A stretch of DNA of 64,000 nucleotides from Evansella caseinilytica (GTDB taxonomy: Bacteria > Bacillota > Bacilli > Bacillales > Salisediminibacteriaceae): NCBI RefSeq assembly GCF_900107275.1, contig NZ_FNPI01000005.1:186001-250000 (forward strand), given 5' to 3'. The translations under genes were made by a program, and so were the position numbers. The first letter of the stretch is position 1. Every line of letters starts with the position of its first letter. The notes beneath the pieces were generated by a model. The model was not told where the DNA came from and made no database searches. It saw only the letters and a list, made by a program, of their open reading frames with translations. Shown here one piece after another: positions 54,036 through 63,037 of the stretch.

Positions 54036-55076
54036 TCAATCTTTAAAAATATGTGTCTCAATTCCCTTGATATGTTCCACTGCAGTGAAGGCATCCTGTT
54101 CTTTAACATGATATTTTCCACATACGTCATCCGGCTGGGATGCATCGTCCAGCAGCGACAACCCCAGAATATGTAATGCCGCAGCCCACACAGGTGCATC
54201 CAGCGGCTTTGGTGATTTAGGATAAAGAGCGAATAAATAATGCCACCAAACTTGTTGAACCATTTCAAACAAAGAAGGACTTTCCTGCCCAAGCTCCTGC
54301 TCAAGCCTTTCTATAACCGCCGCTCCAAATCTTTCATGAAAAACATCCTCCAGTTCTTCGATGTTAACATGAAATGTTTCTCCAAACTTATGTACTTCAA
54401 AAGTGTCTTTCACCTGCATTTCCTTCAGCATTTGCAATAAGTAGCTTTTCAGAACCGGATTATTGTCAGTTCCTTTCAGAAAAGTACGATAAGCTTTTTT
54501 CACCTCCTCCGTGTTTTGCTGACTAAGCTTTTGCAATGCCCCCCATTGCTGATCAATTTCTCCTCTTTCCAATAAACGGATCCATTCTTCAATTTTGCCA
54601 GCGAAGGCTTCCATATTTTCTTCGCTCGCCTCTTCATCCGAGTAATCCATGTGGTGCGAGGTCATTTGCCGTGAAAACTCCAGCAGCTGGTAAAATGATT
54701 CCGCCATCTCCGCCGGCAGCTTGGCTTCCGACATCACCGTTTCCAGCAGCATCTCCACTTCCTTATAGTCCCCTAACTGCACAAGAAGTGAAACATACAC
54801 CTGCAGCACTTCAAAATACTGACCGATGCCTTCCCGCAGCATCGATTCGCAGTGTTTTTTCGCTTCCTCCAGCCGCTCCATTTCGATATTCGTGATCACA
54901 AGGCCGTAGCGTGCTTGCGGATGAGATGGTTCAAGCTCAATCGACTCTTGAAAAAATCCGAGAGCTTCATAATACTTTTTTTCTTTTAAGGAGGACATCC
55001 CCTTCTCAACTAGCCTTGAAACAAGCCCTGGAAATAAAATAATATTGTCGTCCTTGCCTTCTTCCTGCTTCCCCAT
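54036..55076 (-). CDS. ysoA: TPR-repeat protein YsoA
   Basis: 346-residue soluble helical protein. TPR units are visible in the first ~110 residues ('GMSSLKEKKYYEALGFFQESIELEPSHPQARYGLV', then 'NIEMERLEEAKKHCESML', 'LQVYVSLLVQLGDYKEVEMLLE'). The C-terminal part is helical with no further assignment. The gene lies upstream of tig as ysoA does in B. subtilis; function there is also unknown. Preceded by AATGAAGAGGTGG before the ATG. Confidence 0.85.
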   Translation of the reverse strand: MGKQEEGKDDNIILFPGLVSRLVEKGMSSLKEKKYYEALGFFQESIELEPSHPQARYGLVITNIEMERLEEAKKHCESMLREGIGQYFEVLQVYVSLLVQLGDYKEVEMLLETVMSEAKLPAEMAESFYQLLEFSRQMTSHHMDYSDEEASEENMEAFAGKIEEWIRLLERGEIDQQWGALQKLSQQNTEEVKKAYRTFLKGTDNNPVLKSYLLQMLKEMQVKDTFEVHKFGETFHVNIEELEDVFHERFGAAVIERLEQELGQESPSLFEMVQQVWWHYLFALYPKSPKPLDAPVWAAALHILGLSLLDDASQPDDVCGKYHVKEQDAFTAVEHIKGIETHIFKD

Positions 55077-55213
55077 GGTTAAACAACCACCTCTTCATTG
55101 TGACAGATGTTCTTCTTTTCAGTGTACCAAGTCCATTCAGGAAAAACAAATGGTTTTGAACACGGTCAAGCGCGTCAGCTTTTTTTAAGGCTTTTTTCGA
55201 AAACTTCGATACT

Positions 55214-55244
55214 GCTGGACCGTTTTCATTAACGGTCCAACAGC
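55214..55244. terminator. Hairpin downstream of the 45-residue gene
   Basis: GCTGGACCGTT and AACGGTCCAACAGC pair with a two-base bulge. There is no strong T tract, so terminator function is uncertain. Confidence 0.4.
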
Positions 55245-55362
55245 TCATGCAATTATTTTTTAGAAAACAGCCTTGTTTAAAATAACTCGATAAGCATCGA
55301 TCGCTCATGTCAGTCATTGACGATTATCTCCGGCTTTTTTTTTCAGAAAACTCGTTTCCCTC

Positions 55363-55500
55363 CTATTCAGAGGGACGGTTCGGCCCCTCTAATTTTTTGT
55401 CTCCGTATCCGGGAGCTTTTTCTTCCTGATGTCGTTGCTTCGCAGCTGCGCCCTTTTGCATCACCTTGTTCTTCGTATTTTTCTCATGCATATCAGCCAT
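55363..55500 (-). CDS. Small hydrophilic 45-residue protein, possible minor spore protein
   Basis: A short gene with a perfect AAGGAGGT site and ATG at 55500. The peptide starts MADMHEKNTKNKVMQ and ends 'KLEGPNRPSE', is rich in Lys, Glu, Gln and Asn and lacks hydrophobic segments. This resembles the minor small acid-soluble spore proteins of Bacilli in size and composition, but no specific family was recognised. Monocistronic between ysoA and a decayed gene. Confidence 0.7.
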   Translation of the reverse strand: MADMHEKNTKNKVMQKGAAAKQRHQEEKAPGYGDKKLEGPNRPSE

Positions 55501-55695
55501 AAACATACCTCCTTGCCACTGAATTTACGCGTTTGACCGACTGGCGGCAAAAAATATCCGACCTACTGTTAATATGGCTTTACCGGCAAATTTTATTCTG
55601 ATCATCATCCCGAAAAACCGGTACAATGTATGTTTTCAAAAAGAAATCAGTGGTAAGATTATTTTCACAACAGTATAAGTGAGAGGTGAATCAAA

Positions 55696-56367
55696 TTGCA
55701 TTCTACTGCAATCATTACAGCAGCGCATGACCCGAAAGGAAGAAGCGTTCCATTATTTAACGAGTTAAAAACGGCGTTGGTGGACATTTATGCTGAACTC
55801 TTTATTACCATTAGCGAGGAAACATCCAATGAATTAATGAACGCCTTGGAAAACAGCCGGTTTAAAACAAACATCATTCCGAAATCAGGAGCCGCTCATG
55901 CAAGGAGAGAAATGATGAATTTTGGCCTCACCGGAGAAAGTCAGCACTTCCATTAATGTGATTTCGACAGGCTGTTAACATGGGCTCAACATCATTTGCC
56001 TGAACTAAAGACAACGGTAAGCTCCCTTCCGCAATTTGAGTACGTCATTATCGGGCGGACGAAAAGGGCAATGTCTACTCACCCGGTCCAAGGGGTGGAA
56101 ACAGAAAACATCACGAATAAAATATGTTCTTTAGAACTTGGTAAAGAAGTGGATATTACAGCGGGCTCGTGCTCTTTTTCAAGGAATGCAGGGAAATATC
56201 AGCGAATACTCACAGGAGAAAATGACGGATGCAGAATGGGCGATGATCGTCCACAGAATATTTCCGTTGAAGGCTTGGAATACCACGAGGACATAAACAG
56301 CGAAAATCGAAAAATGAATGATTCGGAGTCTTGGTTAAGCCGATTAAAGTTGAGTTTCATCATATAG
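55696..56367 (+). pseudogene. Decayed gene of unknown function, stop codon and frameshift
   Basis: A GAGAGGTGAATC-like ribosome site precedes a start at 55696 (TTG). The frame begins MHSTAIITAAHDPKGRSVPLFNEL and is stopped at TAA 55954, but continues in the same frame as CDFDRLLTWAQHHLPELKTT..., so one nonsense change interrupts it. After 'GRTKRAMSTHP' the coding signal moves to another frame near 56180-56285 ('QEKMTDAEWAMIVHRI'), and the end is degenerate. The beginning resembles sugar-transferase-like proteins with an 'IITAAHDPKGR' strand, but the family is not certain. Confidence 0.7.
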
Positions 56368-56554
56368 GGAAACAGCGTGTCGGATAGGGAAACAAAATAA
56401 ATCGAGAAAACAGCTGACGAGAGGAAAAATACATCTAAAGCATTTCTCCAACGGTGAATTTGTCGATATATTTAACAGTTCAATATCATAACTGAAAAAA
56501 TGTTCCACTGTCACACCGTTACTTATTATTGAACATCGCTTTTGCTGCATACAA

Positions 56555-56597
56555 AAGGGTGTGTCCACTGGCGTCATTCACCGGTTGACACACCCTT
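56555..56597 (-). terminator. Terminator of the lipoprotein gene
   Basis: AAGGGTGTGTC and GACACACCCTT pair around a 22-base loop; on the minus strand the stem is followed by TTTTG. It lies 50 bases after the lipoprotein stop. Confidence 0.75.
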
Positions 56598-56646
56598 CGG
56601 AATCTTCCTTAACCAAATAACTGTAATTCACGTAAAAATATACTAC

Positions 56647-57297
56647 TTATTCTAAGTCATCAGGATAAACAACCGTGTCGAAAATGTCTCCGGTTTCTTC
56701 GTTTTCCAAATTTATCGTTACCTTAATATCATCTTGGGCGACACCCTCAAATACCTGATAATACATACCAGTGATTCCCAAGCCTAACGCGGCGAACGCG
56801 TCAAAGCTGTTTTCGAATGCTTCCTGGTCAACCACCATGGTGAATTCGGAGAAAGAGCTGTTTGCAGTCACATCTTTAATGGAAACAAAGTCCTCGCTGT
56901 TCTTTATTTCTTCAATGGCTTCATTCATGCTGTCTACAAGTTCATCCAGCATTTCTTGATAAGTTGCGCTGGACATTTTGTAAGTCAGTGAACCATCTTC
57001 ATTTTGGATAACGTCTTCAACACCAGATTCTTTTGCATCGGCAATCGTCTCATCGATATCCTGCCCTTCCACTAGTGAAGCAGGTAAAGTAATTTCAACG
57101 GTTTCCTGTCCTTTATCTACAGAAATCGATTCATCTCCTGCTTCTTCTGATTGCTCATCGTCAGCAGATTCATCGTCTCCTGCCGTTTCTCCTTCATCAG
57201 GCTTTTCCTCCGGTTGTTCGTCATCAGCTTTATCACCGCATGCAGCAAGAAAGCTCACAAGCAATCCAACCATTAGCAAAGTTAATAGCTTTTTCAT
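56647..57297 (-). CDS. Lipoprotein of unknown function
   Basis: 216 residues. The signal peptide MKKLLTLLMVGLLVSFLAAC ends in a lipobox LAAC with the Cys at 20. A very acidic Asp/Glu linker (about 24-58) precedes a soluble domain of about 150 residues with mixed helices and strands ('GSLTYKMSSATYQEMLDELVDSMNEAIEEI'). No family recognised. Single gene with its own terminator. Anchored on the outer face of the membrane. Confidence 0.8.
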   Translation of the reverse strand: MKKLLTLLMVGLLVSFLAACGDKADDEQPEEKPDEGETAGDDESADDEQSEEAGDESISVDKGQETVEITLPASLVEGQDIDETIADAKESGVEDVIQNEDGSLTYKMSSATYQEMLDELVDSMNEAIEEIKNSEDFVSIKDVTANSSFSEFTMVVDQEAFENSFDAFAALGLGITGMYYQVFEGVAQDDIKVTINLENEETGDIFDTVVYPDDLE

Positions 57298-57440
57298 TAA
57301 TGCAGATCCCCCTATCTAATTACGTACGAAAATCATTATACTACTTTTTCCGGAAAAAGGTAAAGACTTTTCCAGAAAAACTTATGCGTCCGGTGTAGGT
57401 TACGGCAAGTCAAAAAACAGCTGTAGTTCCCATCATTTAT

Positions 57441-58661
57441 TTAGAACAGTTGTGGGAGCATCTGAATCAAGGTACGAATACCTAATATGGCAGTGAAGAC
57501 AACGACGATGGCACCAAAAGCTGTCATCCAAACCGGATGTTTATAATCTCCGATAATGTTAACTTTGTGCGCTGCCAGTAAGATACATCCTAATGTCAGC
57601 GGCAGGATCAGTCCATTAAAGGCACCTGCAAGAATTAACAAGGTTACCGGACGACCAATCAGCGCAAAAGTGATCGTAGAAAAAACAATAAACCCGATCA
57701 CCCAAAAATTTTGATACTTCTTTATCCCGGAATGAAAGGTTGTTAAAAAGGTAACGGACGTATACGCCGCGCCAATCACGGACGTAATGCCCGCCGCCCA
57801 CAGCACTAAGCCGAAAATACGAAAGCCGACTTCGCCCGCGGCAATCTGAAAAACAGACGCTGTAGGATTATCGGCATTTAATGTAAAGCCGGCAGAAACA
57901 ACCCCAAGAACGGCTAAAAACAAGATAAATCTCATCACAGACGCCACAACAATTCCTGAAATAGCGGTATTCGTGACATATCGCAAGTTTTCCTTTCCGT
58001 ACACGCCCGCATCCAACAGCCTGTGACCGCCGGCAAATGTAATGTATCCGCCCACCGTTCCGCCTACTATTGTGATAATCGTCAATACGTCAACCTCGAG
58101 AGGAACAAACGCCCGAAGAGCGGCCTCGGCATACGGCGGCTTGCTTACAAACATGACATATGTAGTTAATAAAATCATCAATGCCCCTAAATAACGAACG
58201 ATCTTATCCATCGCAACATTTGCTTCCTTCAATGAAAAGATGGCGATACAAACGACTCCCGTGATAACCGCTCCTAATTTGGGGTCCAATCCGAGCAAGG
58301 CATTGACACCTAATCCGCCTCCAGCCACATTGCCGATATTAAACGCTAATCCTCCGAGGACAATGAAAAAAGCAACAACATAGCCCAAGCCCGGGAGGAC
58401 GGCATTGGCAATTTCCTGCCCGCGCATTTTTGAAACGGCAATGATCCGCCAGATGTTCATTTGCGCCCCTATGTCTAAAACGATAGATGTAATAATGACA
58501 AAGGCAAAGCTCGCAAGCAACTGTTCGGTAAAGACGGCGGTCTGCGTTAAAAAACCAGGTCCAATTGCAGATGTTGCCATCAAAAAAGCAGCACCCATCA
58601 TGGCGCTTAACCGTTGCTTCGGTGTTAACTGTGTTCGTTCTTCCAATGGATTTTGCTTCAT
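57441..58661 (-). CDS. Nramp-related transporter (YcsG type)
   Basis: 406-residue protein with about eleven hydrophobic segments, resembling the Nramp divalent-metal transporter family in 'IGPGFLTQTAV' (TM1) and in overall layout. The metal-binding motifs of true Nramps are missing: the DPGN of TM1 is not present (the region reads AVFTEQLLAS) and the MPHN of TM6 is replaced by 'SVIGAAYTSV'. B. subtilis YcsG belongs to the same divergent branch. The substrate may therefore not be Mn or Fe. Upstream lies a short open frame with a strong ribosome site. Confidence 0.8.
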   Translation of the reverse strand: MKQNPLEERTQLTPKQRLSAMMGAAFLMATSAIGPGFLTQTAVFTEQLLASFAFVIITSIVLDIGAQMNIWRIIAVSKMRGQEIANAVLPGLGYVVAFFIVLGGLAFNIGNVAGGGLGVNALLGLDPKLGAVITGVVCIAIFSLKEANVAMDKIVRYLGALMILLTTYVMFVSKPPYAEAALRAFVPLEVDVLTIITIVGGTVGGYITFAGGHRLLDAGVYGKENLRYVTNTAISGIVVASVMRFILFLAVLGVVSAGFTLNADNPTASVFQIAAGEVGFRIFGLVLWAAGITSVIGAAYTSVTFLTTFHSGIKKYQNFWVIGFIVFSTITFALIGRPVTLLILAGAFNGLILPLTLGCILLAAHKVNIIGDYKHPVWMTAFGAIVVVFTAILGIRTLIQMLPQLF

Positions 58662-58683
58662 ATAAGCATCGTTCCTTCCATTC

Positions 58684-58734
58684 TCAATTCATGTTCCTTT
58701 CCCCTGTCATGCGGGCAGGTTTAGAGGTTGACAT
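58684..58734 (-). CDS. Possible 16-residue leader peptide before the Nramp-like gene
   Basis: GGGAGGAGAAGCTGG precedes ATG 58734 and a frame reading MSTSKPARMTGERNMN, ended by TGA 22 bases before the transporter start. Spacing and site strength are good, but the peptide is too short to be sure it is translated. It could couple or attenuate translation of the transporter. Confidence 0.35.
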   Translation of the reverse strand: MSTSKPARMTGERNMN

Positions 58735-58894
58735 CCAGCTTCTCCTCCCTTACCGATGCTTGTGGAAATAATTATTTCATCATAATACATACTGAGCAAA
58801 GCTGTCCAGAGGATAAGGTAGCTTATCTTCTCTCAAGTGAGTTAGTTCCTGCGGCTTATTTTTTTATCTGCCGTTGGATAGCAAAATAAAAATA

Positions 58895-58921
58895 AACCAG
58901 CAATGAAGCGAAATGCTGGTT
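58895..58921 (-). terminator. Terminator of the acetyltransferase gene
   Basis: AACCAGCA and TGCTGGTT pair around an 11-base loop; the minus strand continues with TTATTTTTATTTT. Confidence 0.7.
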
Positions 58922-58987
58922 CAAAAACGATTCAATTATAACCAAGTTGACGAAAATAGCCTTTGACCGGCTTCATCAATGACAATC

Positions 58988-59560
58988 CTATTTTTTGTTA
59001 GAAGGAGCCTGAAATTCTTCTTCCCACTCCTCCCGCAGTAACCCCATTCTTATCGAATCATAATATTCCCCATTATAGTAACGACATTTTCTAAGTCTAG
59101 CTTCCAGTTTCATTCCTAATTTTTCCCCTACTTTAATCATCCGATAATTGCCTGACCATGTGGTGAATCCTACTCTTACCAAAGGCAGTGCATTGAATAA
59201 ATGATTTATCCACAGCTTTAATGCTCTGGTTCCAAATCCCCCGCTCCAATAGTATGGATTATATATACCAACCCCCATTTCCAGCCAATTGGAAGGTTTA
59301 TGTTCCCAATAGTAACTAACCGTTCCAATAATATTGCCGTTTACTTCTATCGCCCAATAATCTTCCTGGTCAATGATGCTGTCTTTTTTACTTAAATACT
59401 CGTCAAAGGAAAGAGCCTGATGTTCAAAATAAGGAGCGTCCCACTTCTTCCATTCAGGCGATTCTTCTTTATAAATCAACTCCCATAGTCTACGCAAGTC
59501 TTCTCCCTTTATTTTCCTTATCACTAATTCTTTATCCGTGTACAAAATGACTTCTCCCAT
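58988..59560 (-). CDS. GNAT-family N-acetyltransferase, RimL-like
   Basis: 190-residue acetyl-CoA-dependent transferase. Seen: 'LVIRKIKGEDLRRLWEL' at the N-terminus, 'WAIEVNGNIIGTVSYYW' core strand, acetyl-CoA loop region 'YYWSGGFGTRALKLWINHLF', and 'GNYRMIKVGEKLGMKLEARLRKCRYYNGEYYDSIRMGLLREEW', typical of the RimJ/RimL group. Substrate unknown. Single gene with terminator. A palindrome GAAAATACGCT/AAGCGTATTTTC (59587-59652) lies just upstream of its start. Confidence 0.9.
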   Translation of the reverse strand: MGEVILYTDKELVIRKIKGEDLRRLWELIYKEESPEWKKWDAPYFEHQALSFDEYLSKKDSIIDQEDYWAIEVNGNIIGTVSYYWEHKPSNWLEMGVGIYNPYYWSGGFGTRALKLWINHLFNALPLVRVGFTTWSGNYRMIKVGEKLGMKLEARLRKCRYYNGEYYDSIRMGLLREEWEEEFQAPSNKK

Positions 59561-59926
59561 CCCCTACCTATTCTCAAGTAACCTTCGAAAATACGCTCTT
59601 CATCCAAATCACTTTGATTGGGGAATTTCATGATGACGAAAAGCGTATTTTCTCATTTTTTCTCGCTTTCATCTCCTCCACAGTATCACAGTGTGTCCCG
59701 CTAAAACAAGGCACCAGGGTCAATGATCCTTGCTCCTTCCCAGCATGCCAGTCCCCGGCAGATGAAAATGGTATGAAAACTGAAAATCGATTAAACTCCT
59801 CTTTTTTCCTCCATCATTCCAAAGTTGCTTGCTGCAGGCAGGGTAACACATTACAAAAACCTGCTGCGAAACGAATCTCACAACAGGTTTTCTTTCATTG
59901 CTGAAGCTTTAAATCTGCCGGCTTGT
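59561..59926. other. Intergenic region between the acetyltransferase and GH9 genes
   Basis: A long palindrome GAAAATACGCTCTTCATC...GATGACGAAAAGCGTATTTTC (59587-59652) and the GH9 terminator (59856-59891) are the only clear features. No gene is supported. Confidence 0.4.
59856..59891 (-). terminator. Terminator of the cellulase operon
   Basis: AAAACCTG and CAGGTTTT arms close to the GH9 stop; the minus strand runs into GTTTTTG. Confidence 0.75.
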
Positions 59927-62926
59927 TTACTCAGGTTCTATTCCCCAGACCAATTCATCTCCAACATACAGAGTGACCTTTTCCCATTCCTCGAATGTTA
60001 TTTTTGTTCCATCATAGGAGTAGTCGTTATTCTCGTTGTAACTTGTCCAGTTGATCTTGTTGAACCTCGCCTGGATTTCCCCGGTTTCTTCCCCGGCACG
60101 CAGCCCTCCCGCCGAAGAGTCAAAACGAATTTCCAAATAATGATCCGCTCCGGTTACCGGTTGAGCCAATGGAACAAACGAGCCGCTCACATTCCCGCAA
60201 CCGATGCGCGCCCAGTCACAATGAAATTGTTGCGGAGCATCACCGTCGATCGTGTACCAGTAGCGAAGCGTCACATCTTCCAGCACAATATCGCGCTCTC
60301 CAGAATTGACGATATTGAAATGGGGGCGGACATGACTATCAGTTGCATTCGTATCCGTGGTTCGATAGAACACTACTAAATCGCCGGATGGCGGAACGCC
60401 CGGTTCTCCTTCCTTCGGCATGCCGCTGACTTCGTCGGAATTGTCGCTCTCCCCCGCCGCATTGACTGCGCTGATAACATAATAGTAGGTCGTGCCATTG
60501 CTCACATCTGTATCAGCATAGGAGGTATCTGCTACATACTCGGCAACCGTTTCATACGGACCTCCGGCTGTTGTCGAACGTTTGACATGATAGGCTTCCG
60601 CATTTAACGATACCTGCCAACGCAGGTGAACAACTCCGTCGCCGCTACTCGCCTGAAGGCCGGCCGGCGTAGTTGGAGGCGACGGCGCAGGACCAGGCTC
60701 CGGCGTCGCGCTCACTTCCGCGGAATCATCACTTTCCCCGGCGCTGTTCACAGCGCTGATGACGTAGTAATAAGTGGTGTCATTCGTCAAATCCGTATCG
60801 GTATAGGAGGTGCTGTTCGTGGAGGCCACCGTCGTGTATTGGCCTCCCGAAACTGACGCTCGTTTAATATTGTAATAATTCGCCCCCGCTACCGACTCCC
60901 ATTCAAGCAATACGGCTTTATCACCTGCGGTAGCTGTCAAACCAGTTGGTGCTGCCGGGACTTCTGGCGGAAACGGTTCCGCTCCAAAAACAAGCTCTCC
61001 AGCATCATATACCGGAATATAAGGAGATTTGGCAAGCGATCCGCTCATCCCCTGATAGGAATAATCGTTTGTCGGGTCCCAGAAGGAAGTGTGCTGCGGC
61101 GCGGATATTCTGAACTGGACCTCCTTGTAATGGGCTGATTGACCGCCTGGATAGATGTCCACTCCTGTAAAGTCTACGTGAGTATAATAAATATAATTGG
61201 CTTCATCGTAAGGAACCAACGGAGAAATCTCAGCCCCTTGATTGTATCCTCCTGAAGTGACAGTGATGTCCTCTGCCGTATAACCCGCAGCATATACTTC
61301 GCTCAAGTCAACGAAGTACTTAAAAGATAGTTTATCTCCCATACGTGCAGGCCAGCCGGAACGATTGTTCAATTGCGCCCGGATTTCTGTATAGTTTGCC
61401 CCGGAGCTGTTGATGGACGCTTCAACGAACATTTCATCTTCTGGTTCAACCCATTCCGGGAAATTGGGCAGCGGTTCCTGGCCCTCCCCATAATCGATCA
61501 TCATTCTCGCCAGACCGCCTGTAAAGCCGGCATTGTAATCGATAGCCACCTCGTTCATGATGTAATCTCCGATATGATCTTCATAATTGTCGTTTCGATC
61601 CGGTCCGCCGACAAGTGCCCCGTAAAGTGTGTGACGATGATAGTCCGGCACATTTTGACTGTCTGCCCAAGAACCGTGAGATGTACGATGATGCGGCCGT
61701 TCCGGAGGATTATTGCCATATCCGACAACATAACTGCGGTTATTCGGGTTGTTCCCAAGCGCGTAAAGAATCTGACTTTCCGCAAACTCCTGATATTGCT
61801 GCTGTTTAGCGGCGTCATCGACAATATCGCTGTACACAAACGCTAGAAAGGCCGCGTTAGAGGAATAGCGCAACGCCCCCCACGTGTCCAGCCAGGCCAA
61901 TCCGCCAGGTGTGTAATGAATCCGTTCCCCTGTCTCAGGTATCCCTGTAGACCAGTAATTTAAGTTTCGCTCCGCCGCTTCCGAAAAGCGCGGATCGTCC
62001 GTTAAACGGGACAACAACACATAGTTACCGAAAACTTTGTCATCCCAGGCAATCGTCCATTTATACGGCCAGTATTGCGTCTGTCCCTCGGTCGACCAGT
62101 CTTCTACCGAAGCGAGCGCCTTATCCAGGTACTCCTCTTCGTCTGTAGCCAGATACAACCAGATAGCTCCCCAAGTGATTTCATCTTCATAACCACTCCA
62201 AGAATTGTAATACTGCTGTGCATCGGTAATACAATCTGAATAAACACCCCGGTATTGATCGGCAAAATCATACAGCTCCCGGGCACTCGTCAGCAATTCA
62301 TCAGCATAATCCGGATCGCTGTCCCTGAAAATAATCGACGAGGACGCCAATGCCGCAGCCGTTTCAGCTGCCAGATCCGATCCTGGGCAATTCTCATCAA
62401 TTTTGAATGCCGGTCGATCCATCGGCATTACTTCTGCCGGTCCCCACCAAGCATGATCAAGAGATCCTTGACCGACCTGTCCCCATAATTCTGTCGGCCC
62501 CGTATACGCTTTCAAGAAGTAATCTGTTGCCCATTTAATGTTATCCAGCATATGATCCAGCTGTCCTGCCGCCTTGAACCCTTCCTCGTATTCGTAAACG
62601 GACCAGGCCAGCATCGTCGTTGTGAAAGCCATCGGAAAACCGAATTTCACATGATCTCCAGCATCATACCATCCCCCGGTCAAATCCACACCTACATCTG
62701 CTCCGTCCAGCATGCCGGAATCTCCGCGCCATTGAACGCGGTTATTTTCCGGAAGTTCACCCGAACGTTGCGATTCGTAAAAATAAATCGATTTTTGCAA
62801 CGCTTCTGCATAATTGTAATCGGAGGCTGCTGCTTCCGGGCTTTTCTGCTGTACAGGAGCGATCAAACCGCTCAGAAACATACATACGGCCAAGATGGCA
62901 ACCCAACGATTGTAACGATTGGTCAT
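59927..62926 (-). CDS. Secreted GH9 cellulase with CBM3, two FN3 and a second CBM3
   Basis: 999-residue endoglucanase, exported by a Sec signal (about 1-34, ending AAASD). The order is GH9 catalytic domain (about 36-470), CBM3 of the c type fused to it (about 480-635), two fibronectin III domains (about 645-735 and 745-835), and a C-terminal CBM3 (about 850-999). Catalytic residues are in 'GWYDAGDHVKFG' (base Asp) and 'NEVAIDYNAGF' (acid Glu). This is the theme E1-type, processive endocellulase layout. ATG 62926 follows GGGAGGAGAG. A GH5 gene lies 111 bases upstream on the same strand, so both likely form one operon reading in from outside the window. Confidence 0.95.
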   Translation of the reverse strand: MTNRYNRWVAILAVCMFLSGLIAPVQQKSPEAAASDYNYAEALQKSIYFYESQRSGELPENNRVQWRGDSGMLDGADVGVDLTGGWYDAGDHVKFGFPMAFTTTMLAWSVYEYEEGFKAAGQLDHMLDNIKWATDYFLKAYTGPTELWGQVGQGSLDHAWWGPAEVMPMDRPAFKIDENCPGSDLAAETAAALASSSIIFRDSDPDYADELLTSARELYDFADQYRGVYSDCITDAQQYYNSWSGYEDEITWGAIWLYLATDEEEYLDKALASVEDWSTEGQTQYWPYKWTIAWDDKVFGNYVLLSRLTDDPRFSEAAERNLNYWSTGIPETGERIHYTPGGLAWLDTWGALRYSSNAAFLAFVYSDIVDDAAKQQQYQEFAESQILYALGNNPNNRSYVVGYGNNPPERPHHRTSHGSWADSQNVPDYHRHTLYGALVGGPDRNDNYEDHIGDYIMNEVAIDYNAGFTGGLARMMIDYGEGQEPLPNFPEWVEPEDEMFVEASINSSGANYTEIRAQLNNRSGWPARMGDKLSFKYFVDLSEVYAAGYTAEDITVTSGGYNQGAEISPLVPYDEANYIYYTHVDFTGVDIYPGGQSAHYKEVQFRISAPQHTSFWDPTNDYSYQGMSGSLAKSPYIPVYDAGELVFGAEPFPPEVPAAPTGLTATAGDKAVLLEWESVAGANYYNIKRASVSGGQYTTVASTNSTSYTDTDLTNDTTYYYVISAVNSAGESDDSAEVSATPEPGPAPSPPTTPAGLQASSGDGVVHLRWQVSLNAEAYHVKRSTTAGGPYETVAEYVADTSYADTDVSNGTTYYYVISAVNAAGESDNSDEVSGMPKEGEPGVPPSGDLVVFYRTTDTNATDSHVRPHFNIVNSGERDIVLEDVTLRYWYTIDGDAPQQFHCDWARIGCGNVSGSFVPLAQPVTGADHYLEIRFDSSAGGLRAGEETGEIQARFNKINWTSYNENNDYSYDGTKITFEEWEKVTLYVGDELVWGIEPE

Positions 62927-63037
62927 ATTCTGACTCTCCTCCCCTATTTGAATTTCTTAACCTTTTTTTCAACTACAATACTAATACGTGGAAGAAGGCG
63001 ATCACCTCCTTTCCTCCGGTTATTGACCAGCCATCCT

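Noticed and set aside
54010-54300. Open frames opposite the 3' end of ysoA
   Set aside because: Shadow of the TPR gene; composition follows the opposite strand.
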